Assembly (NCBI GenBank): GCA_028532985.1
Contig: JANCIK010000008.1
Coordinates: 558,001 to 622,000, forward strand
Direction of reading: 5' to 3'
Length of the DNA: 64,000 nucleotides
From: Stropharia rugosoannulata
Taxonomy: Eukaryota > Basidiomycota > Agaricomycetes > Agaricales > Strophariaceae
Below the pieces are notes generated by a model that had not been told where the DNA came from, searched no databases, and saw only the letters and a list, made by a program, of their open reading frames with translations. A program made the position numbers and the translations under genes. The first letter of the stretch is position 1. Each line of letters starts with the position of its first letter. This document shows positions 1-11,560 of the stretch, in pieces.

Positions 1-190
1 GGCAAAGCCCGCATAGCTATTATAATATATGAAAAAGTCTTGTATATAGAGTAAGCAGCGACTGTTTCAAGTAAGTAACATGGTGTGCAATGTCCGGAAT
101 TACTCCGATTCAGTACCCACGGACGTAAGGGTGATGAGAATCAGACACTGACGCCGCTCACTGCCATTTCCTTTACACCTCTAAGAGGTA

Positions 191-2359
191 ATGTCAGCCG
201 CAAATGAAGATGTCGAGAAGAATCTGCTTACGAGCTTGATGGCGGTTATTCGACCTCTGGTACTCTCGCACTCTGGTTTGGGTACTCAAGGTTTGGGGCC
301 CGCAATAATATTCCTATAGGAAATAAATTGGCTGATTCTAGATCTATTACATATTGATCTACTAGATGATAGGCTTTTTCCCTCTTCACTTTCGGATGGT
401 ATTTCTCTCTATTTCCATTATTTCTGTGAGCTCACTACGCCATCATAGTCGAAAATGGAACAGAAGGAATAGCGCTTATCCGGGCCATGAAGAACTTCGT
501 TGAAGCAGTCATAACATCTTCAATCATTAACTCAAAGACCTCCAAAACCATACGTGGTACCGAAGATAGTAGCACTGTACCATTAACAGGTACTCAAAGC
601 TGCCGTTTTTGGCCATAAAAGTGACCTTCTTACTCATGAACCACAGTGAGTGACGGCAAAGACTTAGAAAATCAGGTCTTGAACCCAAATCACTCAACTT
701 CAACTGATCAAAATGTATCTCAAGTATCGGCAGGTAAGAGACATATTATATTGAGAGCATCATTTAATGCTATTACCCTTGTTAGGCGTACCCCTTACTG
801 AACTCGAGTCTATGATCCTCACTAAAACTCGGGCCCATATCTTTAATAATATGCCAATACGACTACTGGCGTTTGATTCTACAGGATCAAATCCAAGGCT
901 AATTCATCGTGAAGAAGTTTTCGGCCGCATTTTGCAGGGTGTACAGAAATGGACGGGCACAGAGGATTTTCAACGCCAGTGGGCGAGTGCGCTTGGTCTC
1001 CAACATGTGGACATCTCGTGGACCCCGAGGTATGACAGGATGAGTGAGTTGGTTAATCAGGCTATTGGACACAATGTCCACTACTCCATCTTGTCGCATA
1101 CCTGGATGCGAGGGTCACCCGGTGATGTCGTTTTCAGTGACTGGGAAAAACGCTTCGAAAATCCCCTTGGTTATGCGAAAGTAACTGCTTTCTGCGAAGT
1201 CTCAGCTCGCGACCATGGCATAACTTTGGGTTGGCTCGATACCGTTTGTATAAACAAGGACAGCAGCTCCGAGCTGGATGAATCAATCAGGTCAATGTAC
1301 AAATGGTATCGCGGGTCCAGGATATGTATCACGTACCTCTCAGAAACAGATGCCGTGGACGACGGACGTCACGATTCCTGGTTTACTCGTGCATGGACGC
1401 TGCAGGAGCTCCTTGCGCCGGAGCGGTCATTTTTCTACAACAAGAACTGGGTAAAACTAGGATTTATAGACGACGATAATATTCAGGGCCTGATCAACGT
1501 AGAAACTTCGATCACTAAACGAGAACTGGAGCTGTGCAAGCAAGGAGAAATTGACAAGATTCCCCTTTCTCGCAGATTGCAAATGGCATCTCGTCGTCAG
1601 GCTACTCGGGAGGAAGACTCACTGTACTCGCTGCTCGGTTTACTGGGAGTGAGTATCTCGGTGGCATATGGTGAGGGGTCCGCCCGTGCCTTCGAACGGT
1701 TGTTCAAGGAATTGCTTTCCACAAAAAAGCATATCTTTGACTTATTTAACAGAGCATATCTATATCAAGATACCCTTATACCACGGTCCATCACCAGTTA
1801 CGCGAAACGCAATCGAGGGTTTGACTATTTCACGGCGGGAACAGAGCTGGATACATACCTACCGGCCGAACCAATTATTGTGACACACCTTGGAGTACGC
1901 ATTCAAGTCCTGCTTATACCGACACTTGGCACCTGGAAAGAGAAAGATATGGATTACAAACCCAAAGGAGACTTCTCTGGGTTCAGGTTTCTGCGGATAG
2001 CTGAGAACGACGGGCGGAGGAAGTTGTACCTTTATATGCTGGACAGCCGACTCTATTTGGAAGACTCAAAGTTTCAGGCTCTGTGGATCACGGATGCAGA
2101 GATTCCACGGCGGACACTGATAGCTGTCTTGAACATTGTGGTCTCTGATGGCTTGCTCCTACTCCCGAAGGGGGATTGCTATGGAATCGAAATGTATACG
2201 CCAGACAAACCGGGAACTATAGGACCTGCAAGCAAAATTTCACTTTTAGCAAGAGGTTTCCCGACCAAATTCAAGCTCAAATCCAGGAATGATATAAGAA
2301 GTGTTCCAATCACGAATTTGGGACGGCATGGAATGCAGCTTGTGACTCTTTACTTGTAG
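191..2359 (+). CDS. HET-domain protein, copy 1 (5' end damaged)
   Basis: The main exon, 786-2359, is open for over 520 codons and carries the heterokaryon-incompatibility (HET) domain. Seen: YSILSHTWMRGSPGD, then GWLDTVCINKDSSSELDESI, then a W-F-x-R-x-W-T-L-Q-E-L-L-A-P block. HET proteins of fungi act in nonself recognition and cell death; the partner here is unknown. It is a close paralogue of the minus-strand gene at 57844-60135. In that copy short 5' exons encode a leader (MSAEKDDLEKN) and a membrane-like segment. The matching leader here starts at the ATG at 191 (MSAANEDVEKN). The next exon region, about 400-599, has a TGA where copy 2 has a Cys codon in FFCSHYY, plus a probable 1-nt shift just before it. 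Either the N-terminus is lost or the gene is a recent pseudogene with an intact HET exon. The HET call is secure; the 5' model is not. Confidence 0.75.
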
Positions 2360-2473
2360 GATTAAGAGTAAATTACATGGGATACACCATAGCGTCCAAT
2401 ATCCATAAAAAGTCCAAATGTACAGCATGGAGTACAGTTAGATGTGAATGAACAATTGTCCCACTGCGCCTAT

Positions 2474-2899
2474 TTACAGTCCGCAGTTAGATGCCGCAAC
2501 CTGGGTCGCAGTAATCGGTGCCCTGCCAATCTGTTCCGCCTGATTGTTTGTCAGCTGGTTCATGGCCTCCAAAGAAATGTTGAAGTCGGGGTTGGAGACG
2601 TCAATGGCGGTAACAATGATGCTGGTCTTCTTGCCTTGGCCGTTGGTGAAGGTGAGGTTCCAGCATGTTCCACATCCTGGTGAGTTGAAGCCTGTTACGG
2701 CGGGCGCGCCACCAATCCGCGGAAAGGTTGGTAGAGACCCAAACGTGGTGAATCCTCGGGTTATCAGGCCATTTGAGCCAGTCGAGCAGGCGACTGTGTC
2801 CAGCGATTGGCCAGAGTTGTCAAATGCGGTATCGAAAGACACATTTATTGCGCCTGCGAGTGTGGCGGCGAGGGCAACGGCGAAAAAGGTAGACTTCAT
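2474..2899 (-). CDS. Cerato-platanin family secreted protein
   Basis: A single-exon 141-codon gene. The first 17 or so residues (MKSTFFAVALAATLAGA) form a signal peptide. The mature part follows the cerato-platanin pattern: a Phe-Asp start, SLDTVACSTGSNGL, GCGTCWNL, and a C-terminal SNCGL. The four family cysteines that form two disulfides are all present. Cerato-platanins are small cell-wall or secreted proteins with a double-psi beta-barrel fold; they bind chitin oligomers, affect surface hydrophobicity, and some are recognised by plants as elicitors. Length is normal for the family. The gene ends 115 bp from the end of the HET gene, converging on it. No intron is needed, though family members often have one. 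Confidence 0.93.
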   Translation of the reverse strand: MKSTFFAVALAATLAGAINVSFDTAFDNSGQSLDTVACSTGSNGLITRGFTTFGSLPTFPRIGGAPAVTGFNSPGCGTCWNLTFTNGQGKKTSIIVTAIDVSNPDFNISLEAMNQLTNNQAEQIGRAPITATQVAASNCGL

Positions 2900-4086
2900 T
2901 TTGTAAGTGTCGGTGAGTGCTGTCTGCCTTGATGGTATGCGAAGTAATTAAAGAACAGGTACCTACAACTGACTCGCTTTATAGCATCCAGAAACGTTAC
3001 AGACAGAAAATATATCCGATGCATAAATACCCGTAAACGGCAAGCCATTGCTTCTAGTGCATTTCCAAGCAAGTAAGTATGCACAGAGATGATTATCGAG
3101 ACTTCAGTGTCTGAGCTCAAAGCGTCGGGGGAACCCATGACAAGAATCCAGCCAGTAGGAACCTTTAAGCACCGACGAAGCAGGACCATAGGAGACTTAT
3201 GGCCGCAAAATGATAAAAATGAGCAGGAAGCAGTGGACCGAGAAATTCGATTTGCGGTAGCGTGGAGCAGTGACAAGCAGCTGATCATGATAGACCATAC
3301 ATAGAAGCCGTTGAGGTCCATTATAGGGAATTCGCCTAGTAGAATATCGGAGTGGCCTAAATTCGAGTATGAAACGCGCGCGCACTTCTCGAGGTCGACA
3401 GAGGGCTTGTGACCACTGTTAGAGTCAGAAATAAGGCATGCCGTTAAACGATCGTTATTTACAGAGCTACGACACCAGTTATACGAATCAACCCAGTTCT
3501 CTGCTCTCGTTGGTGGCATTGGATGAATAGATGGAACCATGACGAAAGTGTGGCGTGTTAAGGTTCGCGGATGTAATGCTATCTTTGCTGTCAGTGGAAG
3601 AACAGTCATCTTGAATGTGAGCGTTGAAGCACTCAGTATGTAATGGGTGCCGGTGAGTACTGAGAAGTTTGTGCTTGATTTGTGGCATCTGCTCATAGGT
3701 GCGGAAAATGCCGACGACTGGAATTGCCATTGAGTCTAGACATGGAAGACACAAACTCCAAGGTCATACATATGTACAGCTTGAAGCTTGAATTGCCGTC
3801 TCTTCTCTTTTGCCTGATGTTATATGCGCTTCATAACAAGTGGAGTGAAATGATTTTCCACGCATTCTTTGAGCATGAACGTACTTGCGGAAGGCTAAGC
3901 AAGGCTTCGTTGGCAGGCAGTAATGCACTCGGGGAGGCTATAGATATATATATCATAATATCATATTAATCTATATGTATTATGAATTTTATAAATAATG
4001 ATCATATAACGTATAATAGTGAACACATTGTGGGCACCTGGAGGCTGGGGCGCTGGCGTACATTGATACAAAAACAAAAAGGTTGC
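2900..4086. other. No recognisable gene; upstream region of cerato-platanin
   Basis: About 1.2 kb between the cerato-platanin start and the first tRNA. ORFs of up to 266 codons are open here, but they show no family motif, no signal peptide and no spliced continuation. The stretch near 3940-4015 is AT-rich. Confidence 0.5.
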
Positions 4087-4169
4087 TTCCCTCTAGCCGA
4101 CTTGAACGACTGACCTCGTCATACACCTAGGTGTACTAGTGACGCGCTCTACCACTGAGCTAAGAGGGA
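4087..4169 (-). tRNA. tRNA-Thr (anticodon AGU) with 11-nt intron
   Basis: On the minus strand the sequence folds as a complete cloverleaf. The acceptor TCCCTCT pairs with AGAGGGA over 7 of 7 positions. The D-arm is GCTC/GAGC, the anticodon stem CGTCA/TGACG, and the T-arm AGTCG-TTCAAGT-CGGCT. The anticodon loop reads C-T-AGT-A followed by an 11-nt intron (CACCTAGGTGT) after position 37, then A38. That is the canonical place for eukaryotic nuclear tRNA introns. The mature sequence is identical to that of the second copy at 8310-8402. Confidence 0.92.
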
Positions 4170-4473
4170 CATGCATTTTGTTCATTTTGGTTTTACGAAG
4201 CAAAAGGCGGCGCATGGCTTGTCCGTTTTCCTCAAAGCTGGCCAGAATCGATTTAGGCAGTCTCTCTGACGCAAAAATGGAGGCGAATGGCCATGGAAGA
4301 TGGTGTTGAGAGCAAAATAGTTGTTTGTTGAGTCGCGTGCTGGTCGCGTCGAACAAGGAACCGTCACGTGATATACGGGCAAAACGCGTTTCCCTCATGG
4401 ACGGCGTGTTCAACTTCGACCCCAACCATCATCCAGCGACGACAGGCGTTAGGCCTTCCCCAAGCTCCGTAAT

Positions 4474-7400
4474 ATGTATCAAGTACCGTCATACAATAGA
4501 ATCCCTGGAGCGCATCAGGTCGCTGCACCGGCCCAACGCAGAAATCCCCTTACCAACGCTGTCAACCACCAGGTCAACCACCGACAAATTCAGGAAACAC
4601 CTCCACCCAAAGTTCCCCCCAAGGCATCAGGCTCCCCTCCTCTTCCAAGGCAAAACAGCAAGACTGCTCCCCCGTCACCCCCACAAGTTATCCATGATAA
4701 GCTGAGAGACGTTCACTTCGCTCGTGTAGGCTTTCTCGGCGAGGTATGTGCTTTTAGTTAAGTGGCAGAGGTCTGCTCTAGATAGGCAATTGTAGGGAGG
4801 CTTTGCAAGGGTATACGAAGTGAAAGATACTTTCGGCAAACGACTGGCATGTAAGGTTGTGACGAAATCTTCTCTTAAGACAAAGAAAGCTAAAACCAAA
4901 GTAAGCTGAGGCTTGCTTTCAATCCATCTTGTAAATTTACCGAGACTTGCTAGCTTTACGCAGAAATCAAGATCCACAGGTCGCTTCAGCACCCAAACAT
5001 TGTCAACTTCGCAGATTGCTTTGAAGATGAGGAAAATGTTTACATGACTCTGGAGCTATGTCACTCGGGGTCACTCATGGACATGCTACGTCGCCGTCGG
5101 CGATTTACTGAGCCAGAAACGCGCTTTTTCATGGTCCAACTGATTGGTGCTTGTCACTATATGCATGCGCATCAGGTAATACATAGGGATCTGAAGCTTG
5201 GAAACTTGTTCCTCGATGCCAAAATGAATGTCAAAGTCGGTGATTTCGGCCTAGCTGCGCTTATAGAGAGCCCCGGAGAAAGAAAGAAAACAATCTGTGG
5301 TACACCGAACTATATCGCCCCTGAAGTTCTATTCGACACTGCAAATGGCCACAGCTTCGAAGTCGATACATGGTCGATTGGCGTTATCCTGTATACCCTC
5401 GTTGTTGGACGACCTCCATTCCAGACGAAAGACGTGAAGACCATCTACAAGTATGCCTTTTGTTTGTTTCTTGTTCATTCTTCGCGTGCTCAATTCTGCT
5501 GAAGGCGCATCCGCGACAACGAGTACGAATTTCCGACCGACCGCGTTATATCCTCCTCCGTGCAACACCTTATCCAACAAATCCTTACTCAAGACCCGTC
5601 CCAGCGCCCGACGCTCCACGAAATCGTGGACCATGCATTTTTCACTCATGGCCCCGTACCAGCATATATCCCCACTTCTGCACACGAGGCCCCACCCGAC
5701 TTCCGACAAATCACCAAGTCCGCTTCAGCCGCAAACCTCAAGCGTTTGCGCAAGTACGCGCTACTCGACACCGATTTCTCGATATCTCAACCGGCTGCTG
5801 CTTCTAACCTTCCCTCGTCCGGCTCGACAGGATCCAGCGGAGGGAACTTCCTCGCCGCAAGCAAGAGCATCACTAGCAGTATCGCGCAGCAGGAGAAAGA
5901 ATTCCAGAAGGCCGTACAACCAGGCTCGCCCATCAGTGCTCTGCTTTCCTCCGCGCGCCAGCCGCTCATCATGGGTACTGCACCTGGCGCCTCAGGCGTA
6001 GGGGCTGTCCGCGAGAGTCCTCTGCTCCGCAAGCTCCAGGCTGTAAAGGAAAGCCCACTCGGCAGGCGTAGTGTAACGCGTACGCTAAATGGGATAATCG
6101 AGGAGACAGGTGGCGGACGGAGGCGCGTGGACCTTGATGAGCACGAGGAAGAGGAGCAGCGCCTAAGGAAGAAGGAACTGGAAGCACAGAAGGCACGCAT
6201 TGTCGCCCAGATGGCGCCCGTTCGCGAGGAGCAAGAGCCTGAGCAAGACGCTGAGGATGCTGAGGTGGAGAAGGAGCGCGAGGAGGCACCTGTCCTTGCT
6301 TCACGGCAGAAAGAGAAGATGCGCGAGGGGTACACTGCGGTCGACCGCGAGAATGGCGTGACTGCCGGAGCGACAGCTATCACTCACAAGTACAGCACAC
6401 GCACGCGGCAGCAGATGCGCATGATGGCCGAGAAGGAGAATAAACAGACGGTGGAACAAGTGAAGCCGGAGCAGGTAAAGGTCTTGGTTGAGAAGCCAGA
6501 AAAGCCTTCGACAAGTAAGTTACTCCACTGAACTGTTCTTTTTGATTGCGTCTCACCTTGAAATTTTCTGTAGCAGAGCAAATTGTGAGACCAGCGATGG
6601 AGCCGTCACCACCAGTCCCCAAGCCAAAGCAGAACTGTTTTGATGTGGTTTTGCATACGCTAACCAAGGCCTTTGAGGCCAGGTCCAAGGGCCGGCCGTT
6701 CCGAGTCTCGGACAGTTTCCTCCCACTACCTGAAGAGAGAGTTTTCATTGTGAGCTGGGTCGACTACAACAACAAGTATGGCATGGGCTACGCGCTTACC
6801 GACGGGAGCGTCGGTGTTCACTTCAAAGATTCGACAACACTCGTATTGAGTCCCGATAAAGTGTATGGCATACCTATCATTTGCGGCTGATCGGTCCTGA
6901 TTTTATATTTCAGGCACTTTGACTACATTTCATCAAGACAACATGGCGCTGTGTGCGTGCGCAAGTCCTTCAGCGTCGAGGCTTTCCCATCGGAAATCAA
7001 GAGCAAGGTGTACCTCCTGAAGCACTTCGAGGAATACATAATGGAGCGTCTTTACGGTGTGACAAAGAACACCTTCCAGGATTCTAAACGACACAAGGGT
7101 ATGGAGTGGGTGCAGCAGTACCTGCGGACAAAAGACGTCATCGTTTTCAAGCTCAGCCACGACGTGCTCCAATTCAACTTCTTTGATCACTGCAAACTTA
7201 TCCTCTCGTCGCATGGGCTCTTGGTATCGCACCTGGACGCAGAAAACACCATGACACGCTGGCCGCTGTCGGACATCATTGCCAAGTCACTCGCGCCTGC
7301 TGCAGACCGTGACTCTGAGGATGTGCGCTTCAACCGCGCGCTGCTCGAGAAGCTTTACTACTGCAAGGAGCTCCTTAGTCGCATCCGTCAGCTGACCGAG

Positions 7401-7550
7401 AGTGAACTCGTTGGCGGAGCAACGATCACGGGCATGGGCTCGGCTGCCGATGCTGCTGCTGCTGCTTCTGCTGGGTCGAGCCACAACATCGGCGCACCCG
7501 TCGCCACGGGCACTCTTACGTCGCGGGCATCGAAGGCGCCTCTGCGGTGA
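4474..7550 (+). CDS. CDC5: Polo-like protein kinase (CDC5/PLK1 type)
   Basis: A Ser/Thr kinase that drives mitotic entry, spindle-pole function, mitotic exit and septation. Six exons join in frame: 4474-4743, 4796-4900, 4954-5450, 5505-6514, 6574-6862 and 6914-7550, giving 935 residues. The Gly-rich loop FLGEGGFARV is split by intron 1. Lys is in LACKVV (about residue 110), the catalytic loop is HRDLKLGN (about 202), followed by DFG and the activation segment [10 protein letters not shown] and APE. A long low-complexity linker (about 350-620) is rich in charged residues and Ala. Two polo boxes follow: [13 protein letters not shown] with GVHFKDST (PB1), and [20 protein letters not shown] (PB2); these bind phosphopeptides. 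The start is the first ATG after an in-frame stop at 4450-4452; an upstream exon is possible. The 300 bp between the tRNA and this start show no other gene. It is longer than yeast Cdc5, mainly in the linker. Confidence 0.96.
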
Positions 7551-8309
7551 GACGGTACAGGCCGGCTTCTCATTGTTCCTGCTGTTTAATCATGGTCATT
7601 CCGGGAAGAGTTGCAGCAGATAGACGTGTGGTTACAGGTCGATGGGACGGGACGACGTCAGGTCGACTCTGGTCCCAAAGAAAGCTCCGGAAAATTCGCA
7701 TTGTAAACATTTTCTCCCTTTAATCTTATTCGTTGCTTGTGTGTTCGCACAGTCGTAGGACTGTGCGTAACTAAATATTTTCTGTACTACGTTGCATTGG
7801 TATACCCCGTTGCCTGGACCGTATTCCTTCCCTCCTTTTCCGCAATCATTCCTTGAACGCGTCATAAATACAAAACAAATCGTAGGTAAAAGGCCCTTGC
7901 TTGTCTATCTTACTTTGCATGTCATGCTGTCGTCAGCTCTCGTCGTAACACGCTCTGTAATTCACAATATGTTCTTCTGAAATTGCATGTCCACTCTGCT
8001 TGCCATGTGTTATGCGGCGGCCTGCGGGGACTGTGGACACCTTGAGACTTGAGCTTGAGCTTGTGTCAATGGATATAATTCGAATTTTGGGACCTCTTGA
8101 GTTTGAATCTCAAAAAATGTTTTTTTGTTAACCGTTCTGTGCCAAAGGTTCCCTTGCCGCTAATCGTGCACATGATTCACAAATCACATTTTGAATTTTG
8201 CATTTTGAACGTTTGAAAATTTGATTTTGAAGTTTGAACTTTCAACGTTTCAACTACCGCGGGCCGCTGCCCACTTGCCTTGAGGAAAGTTGAAGCCAAA
8301 AAATTGGAA
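7551..8309. other. Polo kinase 3' flank; no gene seen
   Basis: AT-rich sequence with short T/A homopolymers (for example near 8090-8130 and 8180-8250, a TTGAA-rich stretch). It contains no ORF with recognisable content and probably holds the 3' UTR and terminator of the kinase gene. Confidence 0.4.
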
Positions 8310-8402
8310 TTCCCTCTAGCCGACTTGAACGACTGACCTCGTCATGACCACAAGACATAGGTGTGATACTAGTGACGCGCTCTACCACTGAGCTAAGAGG
8401 GA
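8310..8402 (-). tRNA. tRNA-Thr (anticodon AGU) with 21-nt intron
   Basis: It has the same exonic sequence as the tRNA at 4087-4169, with every stem identical. Its intron after position 37 is 21 nt instead of 11 nt. Anticodon AGT is read as C-T-AGT-A. The pair flanks the Polo kinase gene in the same orientation, so it looks like a local duplication whose introns have since diverged. The 300 bp between this tRNA and the next gene hold no other feature. Confidence 0.92.
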
Positions 8403-8703
8403 TTGCGGTTCACGTGATCCTTTTGTAAATTGCTACAGACATGACCACTAATAAGGACGCGGCACTGATATGTCTTTCTCCGGGGCAACTCCGGGGCTTG
8501 TGACGGTCTGTGCTGGCTCCTGGGTCTGCTTTGTTTGTCCTGAAGCGTCTTTGATATTGCTTTATGTCACTCCCGAGTCACAAAAGTTCTCAGAATGATA
8601 TAATATACCGTAGTAAGATCGCTAGTGTTACAAATTATATGTGATGACAATATTGTAAATTCTAGCTATGTATGACCGTGTCTCCTCTGGGTTATATATC
8701 CCC

Positions 8704-9863
8704 TCAGTCGCTCATCAGTTCATCTAGGCGGTATCTGTCAAAGGATGTGTGGAAGCCAACATATCCAACCATGAACTTCTTCCATGCATCATAAGCCTTG
8801 GGATCGACCGCGAGAATGTTAGACACCCGTGTTTCTACCTTGGCAACATCGTTGGCCATTTGTTCGAAGGCTTCCATATTGGAAAGTCCTTGCGCTCTGG
8901 CCAGGCAAGAGACGTAGTTGACTGTTTCCCCGACAACCTCTTCTTTGAAGAATGAAAGGGCATCACTAAACAACGAAGTGGTCAGCGCATGGTTCGTGGA
9001 TAGAAGTCTTTAACCACTCACTTTGTCCAACTAACATAGTCAGCAGCATCAGGGATACACTAGAGAATGTCAGGTTAGTATCAATATTACTCGTGGCTTA
9101 ATTCAGAGCGTACCTGAATGTAGCTTTCTAGAGGAACGTCTCGCGGGAAGGCCATCAAGGCATACGTTGCAGAAGAACCAGACATATCTCGGGTGAACGC
9201 AGGGTATGAAGTAGCGTGTATTGATGCCTATAATTACAAAATAATAAATAACCGTATTCATTTAGGAGTATTGTATCGTACCTTCATCTGCTTTGTTTGG
9301 AACTCAAGAGTAGACGCATTGATGAGGTTGAGGGTGGCTGTCAGGATGATGTTCGCAGCGATGGGCTCGTAGTGGTCCGGGATCTCTTGAAGAAACTCCG
9401 TGAGGCTGTCAAGAACTGGTTCCATTTGCTTCTCTCCCCGGACGAAGCGTTCAATGAACACCCGAATAGCGGTGTTATCGTTCTCATAAGTGTCGTCGAC
9501 ATAAACCAGGAATGCGGTGTACAGTGCGATGAATATCCGTGTGGCCTCGTTTTCGATATGTTCGTATGCGATGGCGGCCATGATAACCCCAGAAGGGATA
9601 TACGGCCTGAGTGAGAGAACCGATCGGTCTGTGCCCATGGGGTATCCCTTCGAAATTGCTCGCTCGCAGCAAAGGTCATGTAGCCTCTGATTGTATGGAG
9701 TTACAATGTATGGGACGTTCATGTCTGCGAGCATAGTATTCACAATCTTGCGGATTGCGGCCTTCTGGACTGCCGGAAACTGCATATACCTCTTAGTCTA
9801 CTCCATATATCCAGATAAGAAAGGTCATATACGTACAGTAGTTTGTTCGTGGGTTATGGTCAT
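8704..9863 (-). CDS. TRI5-like sesquiterpene synthase A
   Basis: A class I terpene cyclase of the trichodiene-synthase family, expected to ionise farnesyl diphosphate. The product cannot be told from sequence. Five exons join in frame: 9863-9837, 9779-9282, 9227-9114, 9059-9022 and 8965-8704, giving 312 residues. Seen: the Asp-rich motif YVDDTYEND, the conserved RFVRGEKQ before the G-helix region, and the NSE-type metal motif NDALSFFKE, whose Asn codon is split by the last intron (AA|T). The C-terminal Arg-Tyr motif is SFDRYRL. The protein is shorter than ascomycete trichodiene synthase (about 375-380 residues), as expected for basidiomycete homologues. It heads a tandem series of minus-strand paralogues (14.0, 16.3, 18.8 and 20.2 kb). 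No other trichothecene-pathway gene is visible, so a trichothecene role is not supported. Confidence 0.9.
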
Positions 9864-11560
9864 GGTAATCGACTGCAGTTGGGCTTGAGAAAACAGTGGT
9901 GTAGATAGACTGTGATGCTTTAAAAGCTTGTTGAGTCCGAGAGCTACAGCCGCCCTCTCTTATATATCCTATCCACTACCTCTTCGACACTTTCATTTGC
10001 TCAAACATGTCCTGAACGGAACGGGATGAAAATAGCAGACATGAGGAGCGTGTCGTCTTCCGTCAACGCATTACTCGCTTCACTCGGGTTTCGGAATGAC
10101 TGGGAGTGGCTATGAAGTCACTGAGTGGTAAATTTAGACTCACCTCCAGGTCATGCATTCTTTTGACATGTTAAATTTACTGAAACTCCCTGTGGTAACG
10201 GAAACCAAATGTCAACTTCGCTGGAAATATAGAGGTGTGCTGCATGGGGGGAGACCTGTTGGACCAAGCAGTTTCTGACACGATAACTGAGGATGTGCGC
10301 GTTGAGGGAAAGTTAACCGCACCCCGCCCCAGCTACATACCTCTGTACCGTCACCCCAGAATGGCATCCCCATGTATGTTTTCCCTTTGATACCTCTGCA
10401 CATGGCATAATTTGACAAGTGGAATGAAGAAACGGAAATATCTCGAATTCGGGGCCTGGGTGCCGGCCTCCGATTCAAGTTGCCTGCGGAAGCCAAATGA
10501 ACACTGCAATTGTGAAGGTGGACCTTGTTTGGACGCCTGTCAAGGGCGGTAATGCGCGAGAAAGCCTTTTTTTTAGACTCAACGATTATCTTGTTAAGGC
10601 GAAATCGATAATAGTCCTGCATGGCACACGGAGTCGGGAGTCCGGGCAACGTGAAATGTGATGTCGGGAGTCGGACGAAAATGAGAGTGCGGCAAGCAGA
10701 GGCGGCGGAGTAGTTGCTGGTCAACCTGTCATAGAACCGTAAATTTTTTATCGGCACGGTATATGTGAATAACCACGAATCCTTCTGGGGTTAACTGGGT
10801 TGCTGAGGCTGGGGCCAGAGAATATCCCCGCTGTGGGCTCTGCGTATATATTAAAAGAGGAATATGCACGAGTACGAGGCGGAGTGTATTTAGTAAAAAC
10901 GTCGCTCACCCATCGGACAGGGTAGCACGTGCCTTCAAAGCAATAATACGCCTTTAAGATTCATAAACCCACTGTAGGGTGCACATACATCTTTTAAGCA
11001 GGTGACTTTGAGCGCATACACTTCAAGTGTATAGCGGCTGGACGCGAAGTCAGCAGAAACAACTACTGCGCTATCAAAATGATTAGGTGTCACAAACATC
11101 TCTTAATGTACAAACTTACCTTGCCAAATGAGGCGGTCCCTAAACGGCATATAAGCGGGGAGGTTCAATAGGCTTGACCAACATACATATGAATAGAAAT
11201 GTATAGTGATGACGAAGCGGAGGGTTAGAAGCCGCAGAGTAGTCCTCATGAAAGGCTGTCATAATCTCCAAGGGTGGACAGCGGAAATAGTAGTACTTTG
11301 CATATAGGGAACCAAAACGATCGTCGTAGGCATTCACTTTGTTCGCTTACTTCCCTACCAATTCAAAGAAAATACGACGTCTTGGGCCGGACCCAGGCAG
11401 CTGCATGATAAAGCACAGCTATATGCTATAATTTGAAAAGGTCAATGCTGGTCGCCGGCGCGTAACAATGTTGAATCCTTCGATCTCATTCGAGCTGCAG
11501 AACTGAAAGATGAGCGAAAACGCAAATACAATACAATGTCGAGAGCCATATGCTTAACAA
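9864..11560. other. No supported gene
   Basis: 1.7 kb upstream of terpene synthase A and downstream of the VPS68-like gene. The immediate upstream part has a TATATA element near 9960. A 181-codon minus-strand ORF at 10212-10757 has no motif or hydrophobic pattern and is treated as chance. Confidence 0.45.

Noticed and set aside
2896..3696. 266-codon minus-strand ORF upstream of cerato-platanin
   Set aside because: No motif, irregular composition, and it overlaps the promoter of a well-supported gene. Chance open frame.
5787..6383. 198-codon minus-strand ORF inside the Polo kinase gene
   Set aside because: Antisense shadow of the charged linker (Ser/Arg runs opposite Glu/Lys-rich codons).
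10212..10757. 181-codon minus-strand ORF between terpene synthase A and VPS68
   Set aside because: No signal peptide, domain or splice continuation. Rich in Arg/Pro/Ser, as expected of non-coding sequence in this frame.
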